A stretch of DNA of 64,000 nt from Chionoecetes opilio (lineage: Eukaryota; Arthropoda; Malacostraca; Decapoda; Majidae), in NCBI GenBank assembly GCA_016584305.1, contig JACEEZ010012749.1, forward strand, positions 353,001-417,000, written 5' to 3'. The notes under the pieces are model-generated. The model saw nothing but the letters and a program-made list of their open reading frames with translations, did no database searches and was not told where the DNA came from. Position numbers and translations under genes: made by a program. Positions 20,990 through 32,797 of the stretch are shown here, piece after piece; position 1 is the first letter of the stretch; each line of letters begins with the position of its first letter.

Positions 20990-23790
20990 CGTAGGAGGTT
21001 GGTTGTTTTGGGTTTAGGCTAAAAGTTAGATTTGGTTAGGTTAATTAGTTTTTGGGTTTAGGTTAGCTTAGGTTAGGTTATCGGGGGGGTCAACCCCCCC
21101 ACTAGGTTAGTTAAAATTTGGCTAGTTGGTTAATTTTGGTTATGCAAATTTCTCTAGTAAAAGGGAAAATTCCCCAGATTAGGGAATTTTAGCCCCCCTA
21201 CACAACTCTTAAATTAAAGTTTTTTCCGACCATTAATTTGTTCCCCCCCCGAAAACCCCGCTTTCCCCAGGTCCCCCCAAACTTGTTTGGGGGGAAGGGG
21301 GGGGGGGGGAGAGTATGGGTAAACCTAAAATTTACCGAAATTAAAAAAAGAACTCAAGGGGGATCGGGGAAGGGGCGAAAAACCTTTCCACTGAGGTTAG
21401 GTTACGTGATAATGCCCAGGTTGGTTTTTTTTAACTAGCAGGAGGTCTGCCCCAAAAACCCCCCCCCCCCCCCCCTCTTCCCACATTGCAGGAAGTTTTG
21501 GGGTTATAATGAAACGAGAACTCGGGGTTTTCACCGCCATTCTATTTATGTTTTCTTTTATGATTTTTTCTTTTCAGTTTTTCTGCGCAGTTTTAATAAA
21601 CTTTGCTAACCTTCAAAATTAAAACAATTGTAAAAATTAAAAGCCCCCTAACCCTTTAGGTTATTTTAAGGGCGGGGAGTTTAAAAAATCCCGCCGGGGG
21701 GGCCGAGGGGGGGGTTTAAATTTTTCAGTTCAGTTAAGGGAAATAAGGGCCCCCGGCAGGGCGTGCAGAGCTAGGGTTCTTATAAAAATATTCTAGGAGA
21801 GCGAATCACTCGGCGGCTGGCATATTCTATGCACAGATATTTATCGAAAATATATTTTTTGTTAAAAATGGAGAGGGTCACTGTAACGAATCTTTCCCAT
21901 AGCTTTTAACAGTTGTTGGTTTGAGGTTTGGGGTAGATCAAAAATGCGTAGGTGGCCTTAGGGAATATTTTTCCCACCGTGTTGCAGTGATTTTTTGGGA
22001 AGGGAATTACTCAAAAGGCAACATATAATAAATCATAATGGCATTGTCAGTGACGTACCACAAAGTTGAAAGGAGAGGGGGGGGGGGTGGGGTGCAAGTA
22101 AATTTTTTCTGTGTAGCCCCCTTTTTTTGGCAAGCGCGAGGGGGGGGTCATGACGTTTTGGGGCCAAAAGGGAATAAATATACGACAAAAATTTAGCATA
22201 TTCTAAATTCAATTTTATGTATCAGAGTCCTGAGTTATGATTCGTACTTCCAATAACCTTGTCTTACAACTAAAATTCAAACCTTTCATTTTGATCAAAA
22301 AAACTTTACAAATATAAAATCTAATAAAAATTAAATTCAAATGATGATTTAAACACTGTAGTAGTCCCCACTTTTTTTACAAACGGAAAAACAAATATTT
22401 AACATAATTTTCTTGCTGATAATTTAGTTGAAATAGTTTAAGTGTGAGCATTATTGAATAGCAGTGGATGGAAAAAGAAAAGTGATATTTTTTTTAAATA
22501 CCCTGAGTATAGTACATAAGTACTTTATTCAGGTAGATTACTTTTGGGTTGGATTTTAAACCTGTTTTTGTTGTCAGCTGTTATGGAGAGGGGAATTTAA
22601 TAATCTGACTGAGAGCAACAGGTCACCTAACAACTGGAAAGATTCCTAGTAAAGAAGTGCAAAGCAAACCAAGACTTGAATGTGGATTGGAATTGCTACG
22701 TCCTATTGGGGGTCTGGAAACTTGTTCAATCTCCTCACAGAGCTGCAGGGTCTCATGGCAGGGAGGGTAAAACCGTAGGGTGGTTGTCACTGACATCTAG
22801 ATCAGAGGATCAAGCCACTCTGAAACCCTTTTTCCCTGTGCAGCCTGTCATGTTTCTTTGCCCTCAGGGAATTCCATGATAGCTGAAAAAAGTGATTTTG
22901 GGGGGATAGGAAAGGGTTTTAAATTTTTGGTAAAGGTTTTGAAATTAAAAAGAAACTAGATGCAAAAATTATATTTTTTGAAAATTTTTTAAAACCTAAA
23001 TTTCTAATTACACTCACTTTTAAACCCTATTAAAAATTCTCCCACATTGCTTAATTAACCAAAAAAAACTTAAAAACCATTAACTTTTAAACTATTTACT
23101 ATACTACAGTAAACCCTGGATAAACCAAAACCAATTGGGGGGGGAAAGGGCGACCCCCCCTGTTGCCCGCCCCCCCACACACCCATACCTCCCTGCCAAA
23201 CCCGTTTTCCAGCCCCCACCAAACCCCCACCAGAAAATGGAACATCAAAACAGGACGTAAAAAAGACGACACAATTTTATCGCCGCCACGGGGCACAAAA
23301 ACTGTGCCGAGGTTCCGGTCTTTCGCCCACACGTCAAATTTGCCCCACAAACATTTCGCCCCCATGTAAAAAGTCAATTGCCCACATGATCCCTGTCCGG
23401 GGTCTGAACTAATCTTCCTCTGGCAGAAATGGAATGAACCACCAGTAACCTTGGGGGGGAAAAACGGTAAATTTTTAGGTTGCTACTCTCCCATACTCCC
23501 AAAAAATTTTTAGACCTGTGGGAATGCGGGTTTTCGGGTGGGGAAAAAATTATGCGTCGGAAAAACGTAAATTTAAAGAGTTTTGGGAGGGGGGGGGGGG
23601 GAAAATTCCCCAGATTAGGGTAATTTTCCCCCTTTTATCCCAGAGAAAATTCCTAACCAAAAATAAACCTAAACCCAACCAAAATTAACCCACCCCAGCA
23701 GGGGGGTTTACCCCCGATAACCTAACCTAACCAAATCTGCCTAAGCTAACCTAACCAACCAAATCTAACCTATCCTAAAAAAAAACCTAA
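20990..23790. repeat. inverted arms around low-quality-looking DNA
   Basis: About 20990-21195 (GGTTAGGTTATCGGGGG, GGGAAAATTCCCCAGATTAGG) is mirrored at about 23590-23790. Blocks of the TTTTGGGTGGGGGA module seen at 17690 and 55970 recur at 20757, 21238 and 23480 in both orientations. Runs of up to 18 C or G interrupt everything. About 21500-23100 has no recognisable gene; a Tigger-like end CAGTAAACCCTGG lies near 23108. Confidence 0.45.
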
Positions 23791-23929
23791 CCAAACTAAC
23801 CTAAACTCCCAAATCTAACCAAACACCCAAATCTAAACCCACCCTAAAAACCAAACCCCAAAAAAATTAACCTAAAACCCCCTAGCGGGGGGTTTGGGGG
23901 GTTTCCACACTAAACAAATATAACCCAAC

Positions 23930-24060
23930 CTCCTAGCTCCTAGACTCCATAGTGTGGGCGAAATGACTCCATAGTGTGGGCGAATTGACCTGTGGGCGAA
24001 ATGACTCCATGGTGTGGCGAAATGGCATGTGGGCGAAATGACCGGATACCCTGTGCCGAT
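23930..24060. repeat. short tandem repeat GTGGGCGAAATGACTCCATA
   Basis: Four to five degenerate copies of a 20-23-bp unit. An inverted, diverged version lies at about 23325-23395. Confidence 0.7.
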
Positions 24061-24077
24061 GAGTGACGCTCATACCA

Positions 24078-25066
24078 CGGCCTCTTGCATTTATTTCGGT
24101 TATTAGTATACATGTCCCTACTCTTGCAACAATATAAATGATCACAAATTAGTATTCACTATCAGAACTTACCTATATAAGTAGCTAGATAATGAAATCA
24201 GCTACAGGAGACGGTGTTCCTTCCCGCTAAAATGTCTGGTAAATCTTCTGGTAAGACGCTACTAGACACAGGGAGCACTCGTAGGTTATGAGGAGATTTG
24301 CAATATCGTAAGTGTTTGCTGAATAGGGTCGTGCCATGTGTGCGGAGGTACGAGGAAATTTACCAGAGTTTTACTTCGTAAATGGTTTGCTGAATCCATC
24401 CCCTGGACTTCCCGCAGCTCCCGCCACCTCAGTCAAGTCACTCAAGTGCGCGTACTCTCTGGGTGCAGTGATAGCATTGAAGGAAACTTTGTATAATGGC
24501 TGATTTACCTCAACCTCGTCCTCCCACTATCACGCAAGGTGATACTGAGGCAGAACATAAAGTTATTTGTTATTGGAAATCGTACAACGTAAAACAGGCA
24601 GTTGACTTAGTAGTAGACTGCTGGAACAATACCACTATCAATACTGCTTGGCATAACATTTTGGAGGGTTTGCCTGAGGACCGCCAGGTGGCAGTGCCTA
24701 GTAACCCACAGTCACTCGAGACACAGATAGAAGTGGCGCCGGGATGGATTCAGCAAACCATTTACGAGGTAAAACTCTGGTAAATTTCCTCGTACCTCCC
24801 TGCACATGGCACGACCCTATTCAGCAAACACTTACGATATTGCAAGTATCCGCGTAACCTACGAGTGGTCCTTGTGTCTAGTAGCGGCTTACCAGAAGAT
24901 TTACCAGACATATTAGCGGGAAGGAACACCGTCTCCTGTAGCTGATTTCATCATCTAGCTACTTATATAGATAAGTTCTGATAGTGAATACTAATTTGTG
25001 ATCATTTATATTGTTGCAAGAGTAGGGACATGTATACTAATAACCAAAATAAGTGCAACAGGCCGT
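24078..25066. mobile_element. foldback element with about 325-bp arms and a transposase fragment
   Basis: The left arm 24078-24405 (CACGGCCTCTTGCATTTATT to CCAGAGTTTTACTTCG) is mirrored at 24744-25066 with few mismatches. The loop (24406-24743) contains a transposase-like frame. A fragment of the arm (CTCTTGCAAAAACATAAATG) recurs at about 25532-25600. The terminal sequence and target duplication are not clear. Confidence 0.75.
24496..24783 (+). pseudogene. pogo/Tigger-type transposase C-terminal fragment
   Basis: The 95-residue frame contains VICYWKSYNVKQAVDLVVDC and WNNTTINTAWHNI, resembling the end of pogo/Tigger/jerky DDE domains, where a W-K-x-Y-N-I...W...N-x-x-W pattern follows the catalytic core. 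The catalytic Asp/Glu residues are not included. Its 3' part runs into the right arm, so the last residues are arm-encoded. Captured fragment, probably non-functional. Confidence 0.5.
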
Positions 25067-25159
25067 GCAATGGACACTATAAGTTACCCTGTGATTGTGT
25101 CCTTGGCGGCGATATTGTGTCGTCATTTTAAGCACTGTCTTGATGTTCCACACTGCCAC

Positions 25160-25295
25160 AGTTCATATGATCGTGTGTGGTGGGGCTGGCAACATGTGGC
25201 AGGCAGGTGTGGTGTGTGGTGGGGCTGACAACATGCATGGGTCAGGCCTGAGGTGTGGTGGCTGGTGGGGCTGGCAACATGTGTCAGGCAATAAG
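25160..25295. repeat. minisatellite, GTGGTGGGGCTGGCAACATG unit
   Basis: Three to four degenerate 40-55-bp units, each with GGTGGGGCTG(G/A)CAACATG. Confidence 0.75.
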
Positions 25296-25519
25296 CATCG
25301 TACCTAACCTTAACCACTACGTATACCTAACCTAACCTAACCTTATAGGTTTTAATGAAACTTAATCTAACCTTAACCTCTAAGTATACCTAACCTAACA
25401 TTATACGTGAAACCTAACCTAACCTTAGCCTTGCATTAAATTCGGTGATGAATTTTTTTTTATAATTTTTTAAAATTAGTCGGTGTCTCTGAAAACGACT
25501 GCGAAGTTCTCGTCCATTA
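25296..25519. repeat. foldback-family fragment with telomere-like TAACC repeats
   Basis: TAACCTTAACCACTACGTATACC and TTATAGGTTTTAATGAAACC strings lead into the right arm (GTCGGTGTCTCTGAAAACGA to CTCGTCCATTA, about 25475-25519). The left arm is absent. Confidence 0.65.
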
Positions 25520-26450
25520 CTCGCCCCTACTCTTGCAAAAACATAAATGATCACAAATTAGTATTCACCATCAGAACTTACCTATTACCTTTTTCTAATA
25601 GCTGTAACTAATCCTTCCCCTCACACTTCTTACAAATCCCTTCAGTTCCCTGCCTTTTAAAACTATTTATAGTGTCACAGGCTTCCCTTTCTCTGACCAG
25701 TGTCCATTCCTCGGCTGCCGGTTTATACTCTCGCCGACGTGGTTAATCTAACCTAACCTGGACATTGGCACCTATCTTAACCTAAATGATCAAGCTATTG
25801 CTGGTATTTCATCCCTGGATGCAGAAACACGGGTAAAACCTGATTAAATGTATATATTGGGTCCTGTAATATCAAGAATTGGAACACTCAACGACGGCGG
25901 CGAGTGTTCCGATCGGCATGTTCCGATGTTCCGACAGTTCCAGGTACCCGGCTGCCTATCTTAAAAGAGTCTTGAAGGACGTAGTTAATCATGCAACCTA
26001 TGGATCTCTTTTAGTGGTACCTTTAGTTACTTGGTGAGGTAATTAACAGATTAACCAACAAACAAAAAACACTTACGGGAATACTGAAGAGAGATGTACG
26101 TAGCGATGGACAGGAGTGGATAGACGTGGTGGGACCGTGGGATTAGTGACCCTGACCCATGACTCCTGACCTGAAATAGGGTTAACACATAAATCACAGG
26201 AGGTGAATTGTGATGCGAGATTAACACAGGCGATATTGGAGACTCTTACGGCGGTAACGCGCTGCACTTTCGGTGCTGTGGGTTGTTGTTTTATCATATT
26301 TTATATATTCTAGACACTGGACAGGATGTGTAAGCAGATTTCACTGAGCTGCTCAACAAAACTATTACATGGTGATCTGTTTTGATGAGCAAAATGCATA
26401 CAGACCTGAGTGCGGTTATGATACAAATGATCATAGCGCTTCCTAATAAG
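25520..26450. other. unassigned DNA, no gene seen
   Basis: Apart from the arm fragment near 25532-25600 and the candidate element end at 25931-25950, I see no frames, RNA gene or repeat structure worth naming. Confidence 0.45.
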
Positions 26451-26859
26451 CGGTGCTTGTTCTAATGGAGATATCTTTATTTTGCGGAAAAAAGAAAGAA
26501 AAAAAAAGTATACTTTGTGGTTAAAGTTAGGTTAGCTTTCATTACAACCTATAAGGTTAGGTTAGGTTTCATTAAAACCTTTAAGGTTAGGTTAGGTTTC
26601 ATTAAAACCTATAAGGTTAGGTTAGGTTTCATTAAAACCTTTAAGGTTAGCTAGGTTATGTTTCATTAAAACCTATAAGGTTAGGTTAGGTTAGGTTTCA
26701 TTAAAACCTATAAGGTTAGATTAGGTTTCATTATTTTTTTATTTTTTTGGGGGGGGGGTTGCGCAAAATAAAACTATCGCCATTACAACAAGCACCTATT
26801 GTAGGCCAAGAAAAAATAGTTGGAGTCTCTGAAAACGACCGCGAAACTCTCGTCCATTA
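26451..26859. mobile_element. foldback-family copy with TTAGG/TTTCATTAAAACC core
   Basis: The right arm ends CTCGTCCATTA at 26859. The left arm is truncated, starting at the GGTGCTTGTTCTAATGGAG box. The core is a tandem of GGTTAGGTTTCATTAAAACC with CTATAA or CTTTAA spacers (six to seven units, about 26520-26735), opened by AAGTATACTTTGTGGTTAAA. Confidence 0.7.
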
Positions 26860-27214
26860 TTACCAAAAGTTGTTTCGTGGTCTATATGAAACCATAGTCG
26901 TTTCGTACACTCAGCTAGAGTTGAACTTGACTACTAGAGTTACGAAACAACACCAGGTATGTACGAAAATACTCAAAATCAGTGTACGAAACTAACTACT
27001 TTCAATTCAATATACCTAATTAAGAAAGGTTTTTTGATTAGGCCAAAGGTTTTTTATTCATTTAAACTTCCTGTAATCCCCAAGAGTAGCTTCTATGGAC
27101 CACTGTGGCCAGCGCCGTACCCGTGGCCGCGGCGGTACGGGGCTGACGCCATTATAGTGGACGAGAACTGCGCGTTCGCTCTTTCGGTCAGACACACACA
27201 CTCTTAGCCTCTCT
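26860..27214. other. unassigned DNA with a partial foldback end
   Basis: Contains repeated GTTTCGTA words (26870-27000), a GC-rich palindromic patch (about 27110-27145) and, near 27155-27190, a diverged foldback start (TGGACGAGAACTGCGCG). No gene. Confidence 0.4.
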
Positions 27215-27420
27215 CGCTTTACCACATACATCACACCTGTCACTACACACCTGTCACTATACACACCTGTACGGCCTCGCAACACACCTGTCACTACACA
27301 CCTGTACGGCCTCGCAAGACACCTGTACGGCCTCGCAACACACCTGTCACTACACACCTGTACGGCCTCGCAAGACACCTGTCACTACACACCTGTACGG
27401 CCTCGCAACACACCTGTTGT
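27215..27420. repeat. minisatellite, CACCTGTACGGCCTCGCAA unit
   Basis: Alternating CACACCTGTCACTACA and CACCTGTACGGCCTCGCAA words, in units of 19-36 bp. Reading frames over it are artefacts. Confidence 0.85.
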
Positions 27421-27477
27421 CTGTGTATCACCGTAAATAAATGACTTGGAAGGTTCGACGATGCACTAGGTTGGAAG

Positions 27478-27590
27478 TTTAGTAGTAGTAGTAGGTGTTA
27501 ATAGTAGTTGTAGGTGGTAATAGTAGTAGTAGGTGGTAAAAGTAGTAGTAGTAGTAGTAGGTGTTAATAGTAGTAGTAGGTGGTAATATA
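27478..27590. repeat. GTA-rich trinucleotide repeat
   Basis: AGTAGTAGTAGGTGGTAAT-type imperfect GTA/GTT repeats. Confidence 0.85.
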
Positions 27591-28297
27591 GGCTATCACA
27601 TGCCAGCAGCCAGCACCCAGCCACGGCCTGGGCCGGCCCATGTATTTGTTTTGGTATTGGCAAGATGGTGGCTGGTGGCTGATTTCAGTATCTCGGCCAC
27701 AGCTAGCCCAGATCCGCGATCCATGTTATATAGATCAGTGGTCTGCCCAGGCAGTCCCAGCACAACACAAGGCTATACTCTGGGGGTTTTTAGAGGTGAA
27801 AAATCCTGACCCCTTGCTGCTTACTGACTGATATTTGATGCCAGGAGAAGGGAATACTATGCTTCTTCATAATTTCAGCTATTTTATCCTAGTTCGCCAT
27901 ATTATCAGGTAAATATAGGAAAAATTGCAAGCATGAGGTCTTATGATAGAATGGAATTTTTGCCTTGTTGAAAAAAAAAAAAGACTATACCAACACACAC
28001 CCAGCCGTCTGGTGTGCGAGTGTGATGGTACAGCGACTAGCATATGAATCATTTGGACTCACTAACCATTATACCACCCACCAATGTGTGTGAATTGAGT
28101 TAATGGCAAAAAAGGGAAAATGTGCCAGGCATCAGAGGTCATACGGCACTATGGCAAAGCATAAAAAAGGGGAGGGGTTATAGAGAAAGAGTGAAACCCT
28201 GAGGGAAGGGGAAAGGAATGGATTGTTATAGCAGGATGGTTAGATCAAATGAAGGATGTGTATTTGTTGGAGGAAGGAGATTCAATTACTCAGGGAG

Positions 28298-28302
<5 letters not shown>
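27591..28302. other. unassigned DNA, no gene seen
   Basis: Short frames only. I saw no splice-supported exons, RNA genes or element ends. It ends at a TG microsatellite that probably belongs to the LINE tail. Confidence 0.45.

Positions 28303-28329
<27 letters not shown>
28303..28329. repeat. (TG)n microsatellite behind a LINE 3' end
   Basis: On the minus strand this CA run directly follows the 3' UTR of LINE copy 2, where CR1-like elements often carry simple repeats. Confidence 0.8.
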
Positions 28330-28331
<2 letters not shown>

Positions 28332-28462
28332 TTACTTAGTTGTTTTTACCTAGTTGTAACATACAGGAAAAGAGCTATGCTCGTACTGTCCTGTCTCCAA
28401 ATCTACAATTATCCAGTTTGCCTTTGAAGTCCTGAATACTTCTTGCATTAATCACTTTTGCA

Positions 28463-30015
28463 TCAAGGTTGTTCCAGGCTTCTATACGGGAAGCTGTAAT
28501 TTTTTATATCCCTCTTGCATGTTGTCCTTTTCAATTTCATCTCATGACCTCTTGCACTTCTATCGTCCGACACAAACAGATCTTCTCTATCAATTTTTTC
28601 CAGACCCATTGATGCTCTATACACTGCTATAAAATCTCCCCTTTCTCTTCTTTTCTCAAGAGTTGAGAGCTTTAGTCTTGAAAGTCTTTCCTCATATGGT
28701 AAATCTCTCAGGCTTGGAGCCATTTTTGTGGCTGCTCTTTGTATTCTCTCAATCTTCCTTATATCCTTCTTTTTATGTGGTGACCAAATCACTGCCGCAT
28801 ATTCCAACCTTGGTCGAATCAGAGATGTTATCAATTCCTTAATCATCTCTTCATCCAGATATTTGAATGCCATTCTTATATTCCTCAGCAACTGATATGT
28901 ATCTCCTGTGATCTTGTGTATGTGCTTCTCAGGTGACAAATTGTCCGTAATCCATACTCCCAGATCTTTTTCGACCTTTGTTTTGATTATCCATTCATTT
29001 CCCATTGAATACTTTCCTCTCTGTCTCTTTTTGCTACTGCCCACTTCCATCACTTTACACTCTTTAGCATTAAACTCCATTTCCCATAATTGACTCCATC
29101 TGAAAATCTTATCTAGATCCTTTTGTAGATCCTCACAGTCCTCTTTACTTTCTACTTTTCTTAGTAATTTTGCATCATCAGCGAATAACCTCATATAACT
29201 GTTCACTCCCTCTGTCATATCATTTACATAGACCAAGAACATCACTGGGGCCAATACTGATCCTTGAGGAACTCCACTTATCACTCTGCACCATTCTGAC
29301 TTCTGATCTTTTATTACTGTTCTCATCTCTCTGTTGCTCAAAAAGTCTTCCATCCAGTTCAGCAAACCACCCTTCAATCCTCCTACATGTTCTAGCTTCC
29401 AGAGCAGTCTCTTGTGAGGTACCTTGTCAAATGCCTTCTTTAGGTCCAAGTATATGCAATCGACCCACCCCTCTCTTTCCTGTGTCACATCGATCACTCT
29501 CGAGTAAAAGCTTAATAAGTTCGTTGTACATGACATTCCTCCTCTAAATCCAAACTGGCCACCTGCGAGTGTGTTTCTCTCTTCCAAGTATTTCAACCAT
29601 CTGTCCTTCACAATTTTTTCACACATTTTTGCCACTACACTTGTTAATGATACTGGCCTGTAATTTAGTGGTTCTTCTTTGTCTCCTCCTTTGTGAATTG
29701 GCACAATATTTGCTATTTCCAATCAAGCGGGACTCTGCTCTCCTTGAGTGAACTCTCAATTACACTATGTAACTTTCCTGCTAGTTGGTTACTGCACGCT
29801 TTCATAATCCAGTTCGACACTCCATCTGGACCCGGGGCTTTTCTCACATCTTGACTTTCCATTAGCCTTTTTTTTTCTATTACGTCTACTTTTATGTCTT
29901 CCATTGTATTTTCTTTTGCTATTATATTTTTCGTTTTAAATTCACTTACTCTTGTAAATACAGTCTGTAAGCACTTAATCATCACCTCAGCCTGTTGTAA
30001 TGCATCTTCATACAC
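28463..30015 (-). pseudogene. LINE ORF2 part 2, reverse transcriptase (copy 2)
   Basis: The first segment 30015-29713 (VYEDALQQAEV, APGPDGVSNWIM) is followed by a 1-nt frameshift, then a 419-codon frame 29722-28463. That frame has ANIVPIHKGG, NYRPVSLTSVV, LDLKKAFDKVPHK, GVPQGSVLAPVMFL, the intact LFADDAKLL active-site box, and the thumb to KNYSFPYRSLEQP. The upstream 30019-31536 insertion separates it from the endonuclease. RT chemistry appears preserved in this segment, although the element as a whole cannot work. Confidence 0.9.
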
Positions 30016-30018
30016 TAT

Positions 30019-31536
30019 AGGCGTATTTTGTCCATGCCCATGGAAGTAAAATTTTACTCTTTTAAGCTCCGCCCACTTTTTTTTTACTCTTTTGCATGCA
30101 TAGAAAACTGAGCTGAGTCGTTCCCGGCAGCGGAATTTACTCTTTTCCTGTAAAATTATACAGTGGTGGGGGTGGGTGGTGGTTTCAAGAGCCTGGCCAA
30201 TCAGATCGCGCGCATGAGAAAATCTTATCAGAATTCCTCCCGTAAATGTTTCTCTTTTCCTTTAATTCTCATCCAATTCAACATTCATTACATGCGCACG
30301 ACATGCAAAGGATACTGTATTTAATTAATAGTAGGTAAGGAGTAGTAAGGAGTAGAGTAGGTGACTCTTAACAGGTAAGAAGTCACAAATATTAAAATTC
30401 TCCAGCGACGTCTGGGAACAAATTTCCCAATCCCTCGAATTTTTCAATGTGTCCGAATCTTCGTTGATGCTTGCTGGCTTAGCACCAAAACTGGTGTATT
30501 ATTGCTATAGTATAGTCAAATACTTAAATATATTCATGAGTGATATTACATTTACAATAGAAATGTATAAATTTGGTATATATGTTATATCACACAAAAA
30601 GAAAGCCTTTTAGAGAACCTATCGCAGGGCACGAATACGAACATTTCATCAGTCTGAATCAGCGCCAACACGGTAAGGAGGTCTCTCTCTACCCACGGGC
30701 CACCACACACCCACCACCACCCAGGCACCCACCCGCCCACCACCACCCGCCCACCACACACCCATCACACACCCACCCACCACACGCCCATCACCCATCC
30801 GCCCACCACACCACCCACCCACCACACGCCCATCACACACCCACCCACCACACGCCCATCACACATCCGCCCACCACACACCCACCCACCACACGCCCAT
30901 CACCCATCCGCCCACCACACACCCACCCACCACACGCCCATCATACATCCGCCCACCACACACCCCACCCACCACACGTCCATCACACACCCGCCCACCA
31001 CACACCCGCCCATGGATGTTAAACGGGGGAGATGCACTGGAGGATGAATCACAACCAGCATTCATCTAGGTTTAGGCAAAGAATAATTCGTGAAACGTAG
31101 ATGTAGGTACACGTAGCCTACATACGTACAGGTCCATGAAAGCATTAAACATCCTCGACGCACATCGTGAAATGGCTGTGTAGCAAATAGATATTCAAAT
31201 AACAGTTTCATAGCGCCCTAAACATTTCAGTTTAATATAAAGTCCATCTATAGAGTTAGAAAACAATGCTAGGCTATTCTAAGAGCTCAAAACAATTAGA
31301 TATCGATGTGTAATACGGACAATCACGCTACTACTCTTTGCTGTGCCTTCAATAATGTCAACCTTAACGATATTCCTTGAGCCTCTGCAAGAGGTAATGA
31401 AGTGTACGACACTTTTACCCTCGGCAACATCAAGAAAGAGCTTTGGCAGCGCTACAATCGTATTTTGTGATGGCAAGCAGGGGCGGAGCTTAAATAAGTA
31501 TAATTTTACTCCGGAAGGACACAACAAAATACGCCT
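30019..31536. mobile_element. Harbinger-like MITE with minisatellite core (AGGCGTATTTTG ends), copy 1
   Basis: AGGCGTATTTTGTCC (30019) is mirrored by ACAAAATACGCCT (31536). The inverted similarity runs about 60 bp (GGAAGTAAAATTTTAC, AAGCTCCGCCC). It interrupts LINE copy 2 between the endonuclease and RT. The flanks are TAT and CAT, a 3-bp duplication with one mismatch; the second copy has a perfect CTA. The middle is a C/A-rich minisatellite. No transposase is present. Left and right bodies match 52116-54033 and 56774-56820. Confidence 0.75.
30690..31012. repeat. minisatellite, ACACGCCCATCACCCATCCG unit
   Basis: Units of about 33-40 bp combining CACACCCACCCACCACACGC, CCATCA(C/T)A(C/T) and CCGCCCAC. 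Both strands give long frames with His/Pro/Thr or Gly/Val/Trp bias; these are artefacts. The same array at 52800-53705 is nearly three times longer. Confidence 0.9.
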
Positions 31537-31772
31537 CATGCCTTCTACCTTCAGCTTATCTATTCCTTCTTTGTTTTTCATTTTTCCATTAATATATCTT
31601 TAGAAAAGTTTCGGTTCATTCTTACATTTTTCTATTATATTCCTCTCATAGTTACTTTCTTCTTCTCTTTGGATTCTTACATATTCATTTCTAGTTGTTT
31701 TGTACTCCTCCCAAAGGTTGATACCTCCTTTTTTCCTCCAACTATTCCATGTTTTTTCTCTTTCTAGTCTTG

Positions 31773-32720
31773 CTAATTCACATTTATAACTATCCTTGGA
31801 ACATAATTATTTATTCCTTCGGTGTAAATTCGGATGAACTCATCCCATTTTTTCTGGGTACTCCTTGCTGCATGGAAATTACTCCAGTCTGTCTCTCCGA
31901 AGAATGTTCTTAATCCGTCAAAGTCTGCTTTTCCATAATTGTATCTTCCTTTCTTGTGTTCTTCTCTTCTCTCCTCTTTTTTGCTATCATTTATTTCAAA
32001 TTCAATAAGTACATGGTCGCTCTTTCCAAGTGGGCACTGATAATTTACTTTACTAATTACTTCCAGTTCTTTCGTCAATAGTAGGTCTAGTCTTGATGGT
32101 TCTTCGCTACCTCTGAATCTTGTGTTCTCTTTAATCCACTGGGTCATGATGTTATTCATTACCAAATCCAACAATATACCACCCCATGAGTCTTCTCCTC
32201 CTTCAGTATACCATTCTTCCCAGCAAACTTCTTTGCAGTTAAAATCTCCCATCAAAATTATGTTCTCACAATTTTCCATTGTACTCTTTAAACATTTGCT
32301 TGTGTCTCTTATCATGTCTCCGTACTCTTCTCTCCCCGAGGAATTTGTCTTGGGTGGAACGTATATGAGTACTAAGTATCTTATTCTTCCTTTTTTCATC
32401 ATCAACTCTACCTTCAACACCTCTGCCATACCTTCTCCTTTTTCCACATTCCCTACTACCACATCCTTCCTTGTTAACACCATTACACCACCTCCCTTTT
32501 TCTGTTTTTTGTTTCTCCTCCATACATTATATTGACCCTCCCCAACTGGCACATCCTCAGAATCACTCAGCTTCGTTTCTACTAAACCCAATATGTCTGG
32601 TTTCTTGGCTCTCAGGTAATTGTTTACTTCTGTTAATGTTGACACTAGCCCATTTATATTTGTGTACGAAACCCGCCATCCTTTTTCATTTTCCTTTGAA
32701 CTGTCTTCTCTTACTCTTTC
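31773..32720 (-). pseudogene. LINE ORF2 part 1, AP-like endonuclease (copy 2)
   Basis: The frame opens after TGA at 32723-32721. It carries YTNINGL, LVETK, LIYVPP, LMGDFN, RLDLLLT and KSDHVLIEF and continues about 55 residues beyond the point where copy 1 breaks (FFGETDWSNFHAARSTQ). A 34-bp deletion near 31785 then shifts the frame. The endonuclease residues are all present. Confidence 0.85.
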
Positions 32721-32797
32721 TCATTTAGATACCACTTCTTCAGTTTTTGGTCTAAAACTCTCCAATAGAACTTCTGTTTTTCCTCTTCCATTCTCAA

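Larger units (their letters stand above)
20353..25950. mobile_element. candidate large element with ACCTGGAACTGTCG ends
   Basis: CGGGACCTGGAACTGTCGCC (20353) is mirrored by the inverse of CGGGTACCTGGAACTGTCGG ending at 25950. Both sides continue with GTTCC/GGCGAGTGTTCC words (20370-20440, 25880-25930). The interior is heterogeneous (foldback arms, TTAGG strings, a second foldback element, minisatellite). The two ends may belong to one element or to two separate copies; no target duplication was found. Confidence 0.35.

Noticed and set aside
20519..21022. 167-codon frame as a gene
   Set aside because: Lies in homopolymer-rich, foldback-derived DNA; no domain, no splice support, odd composition.
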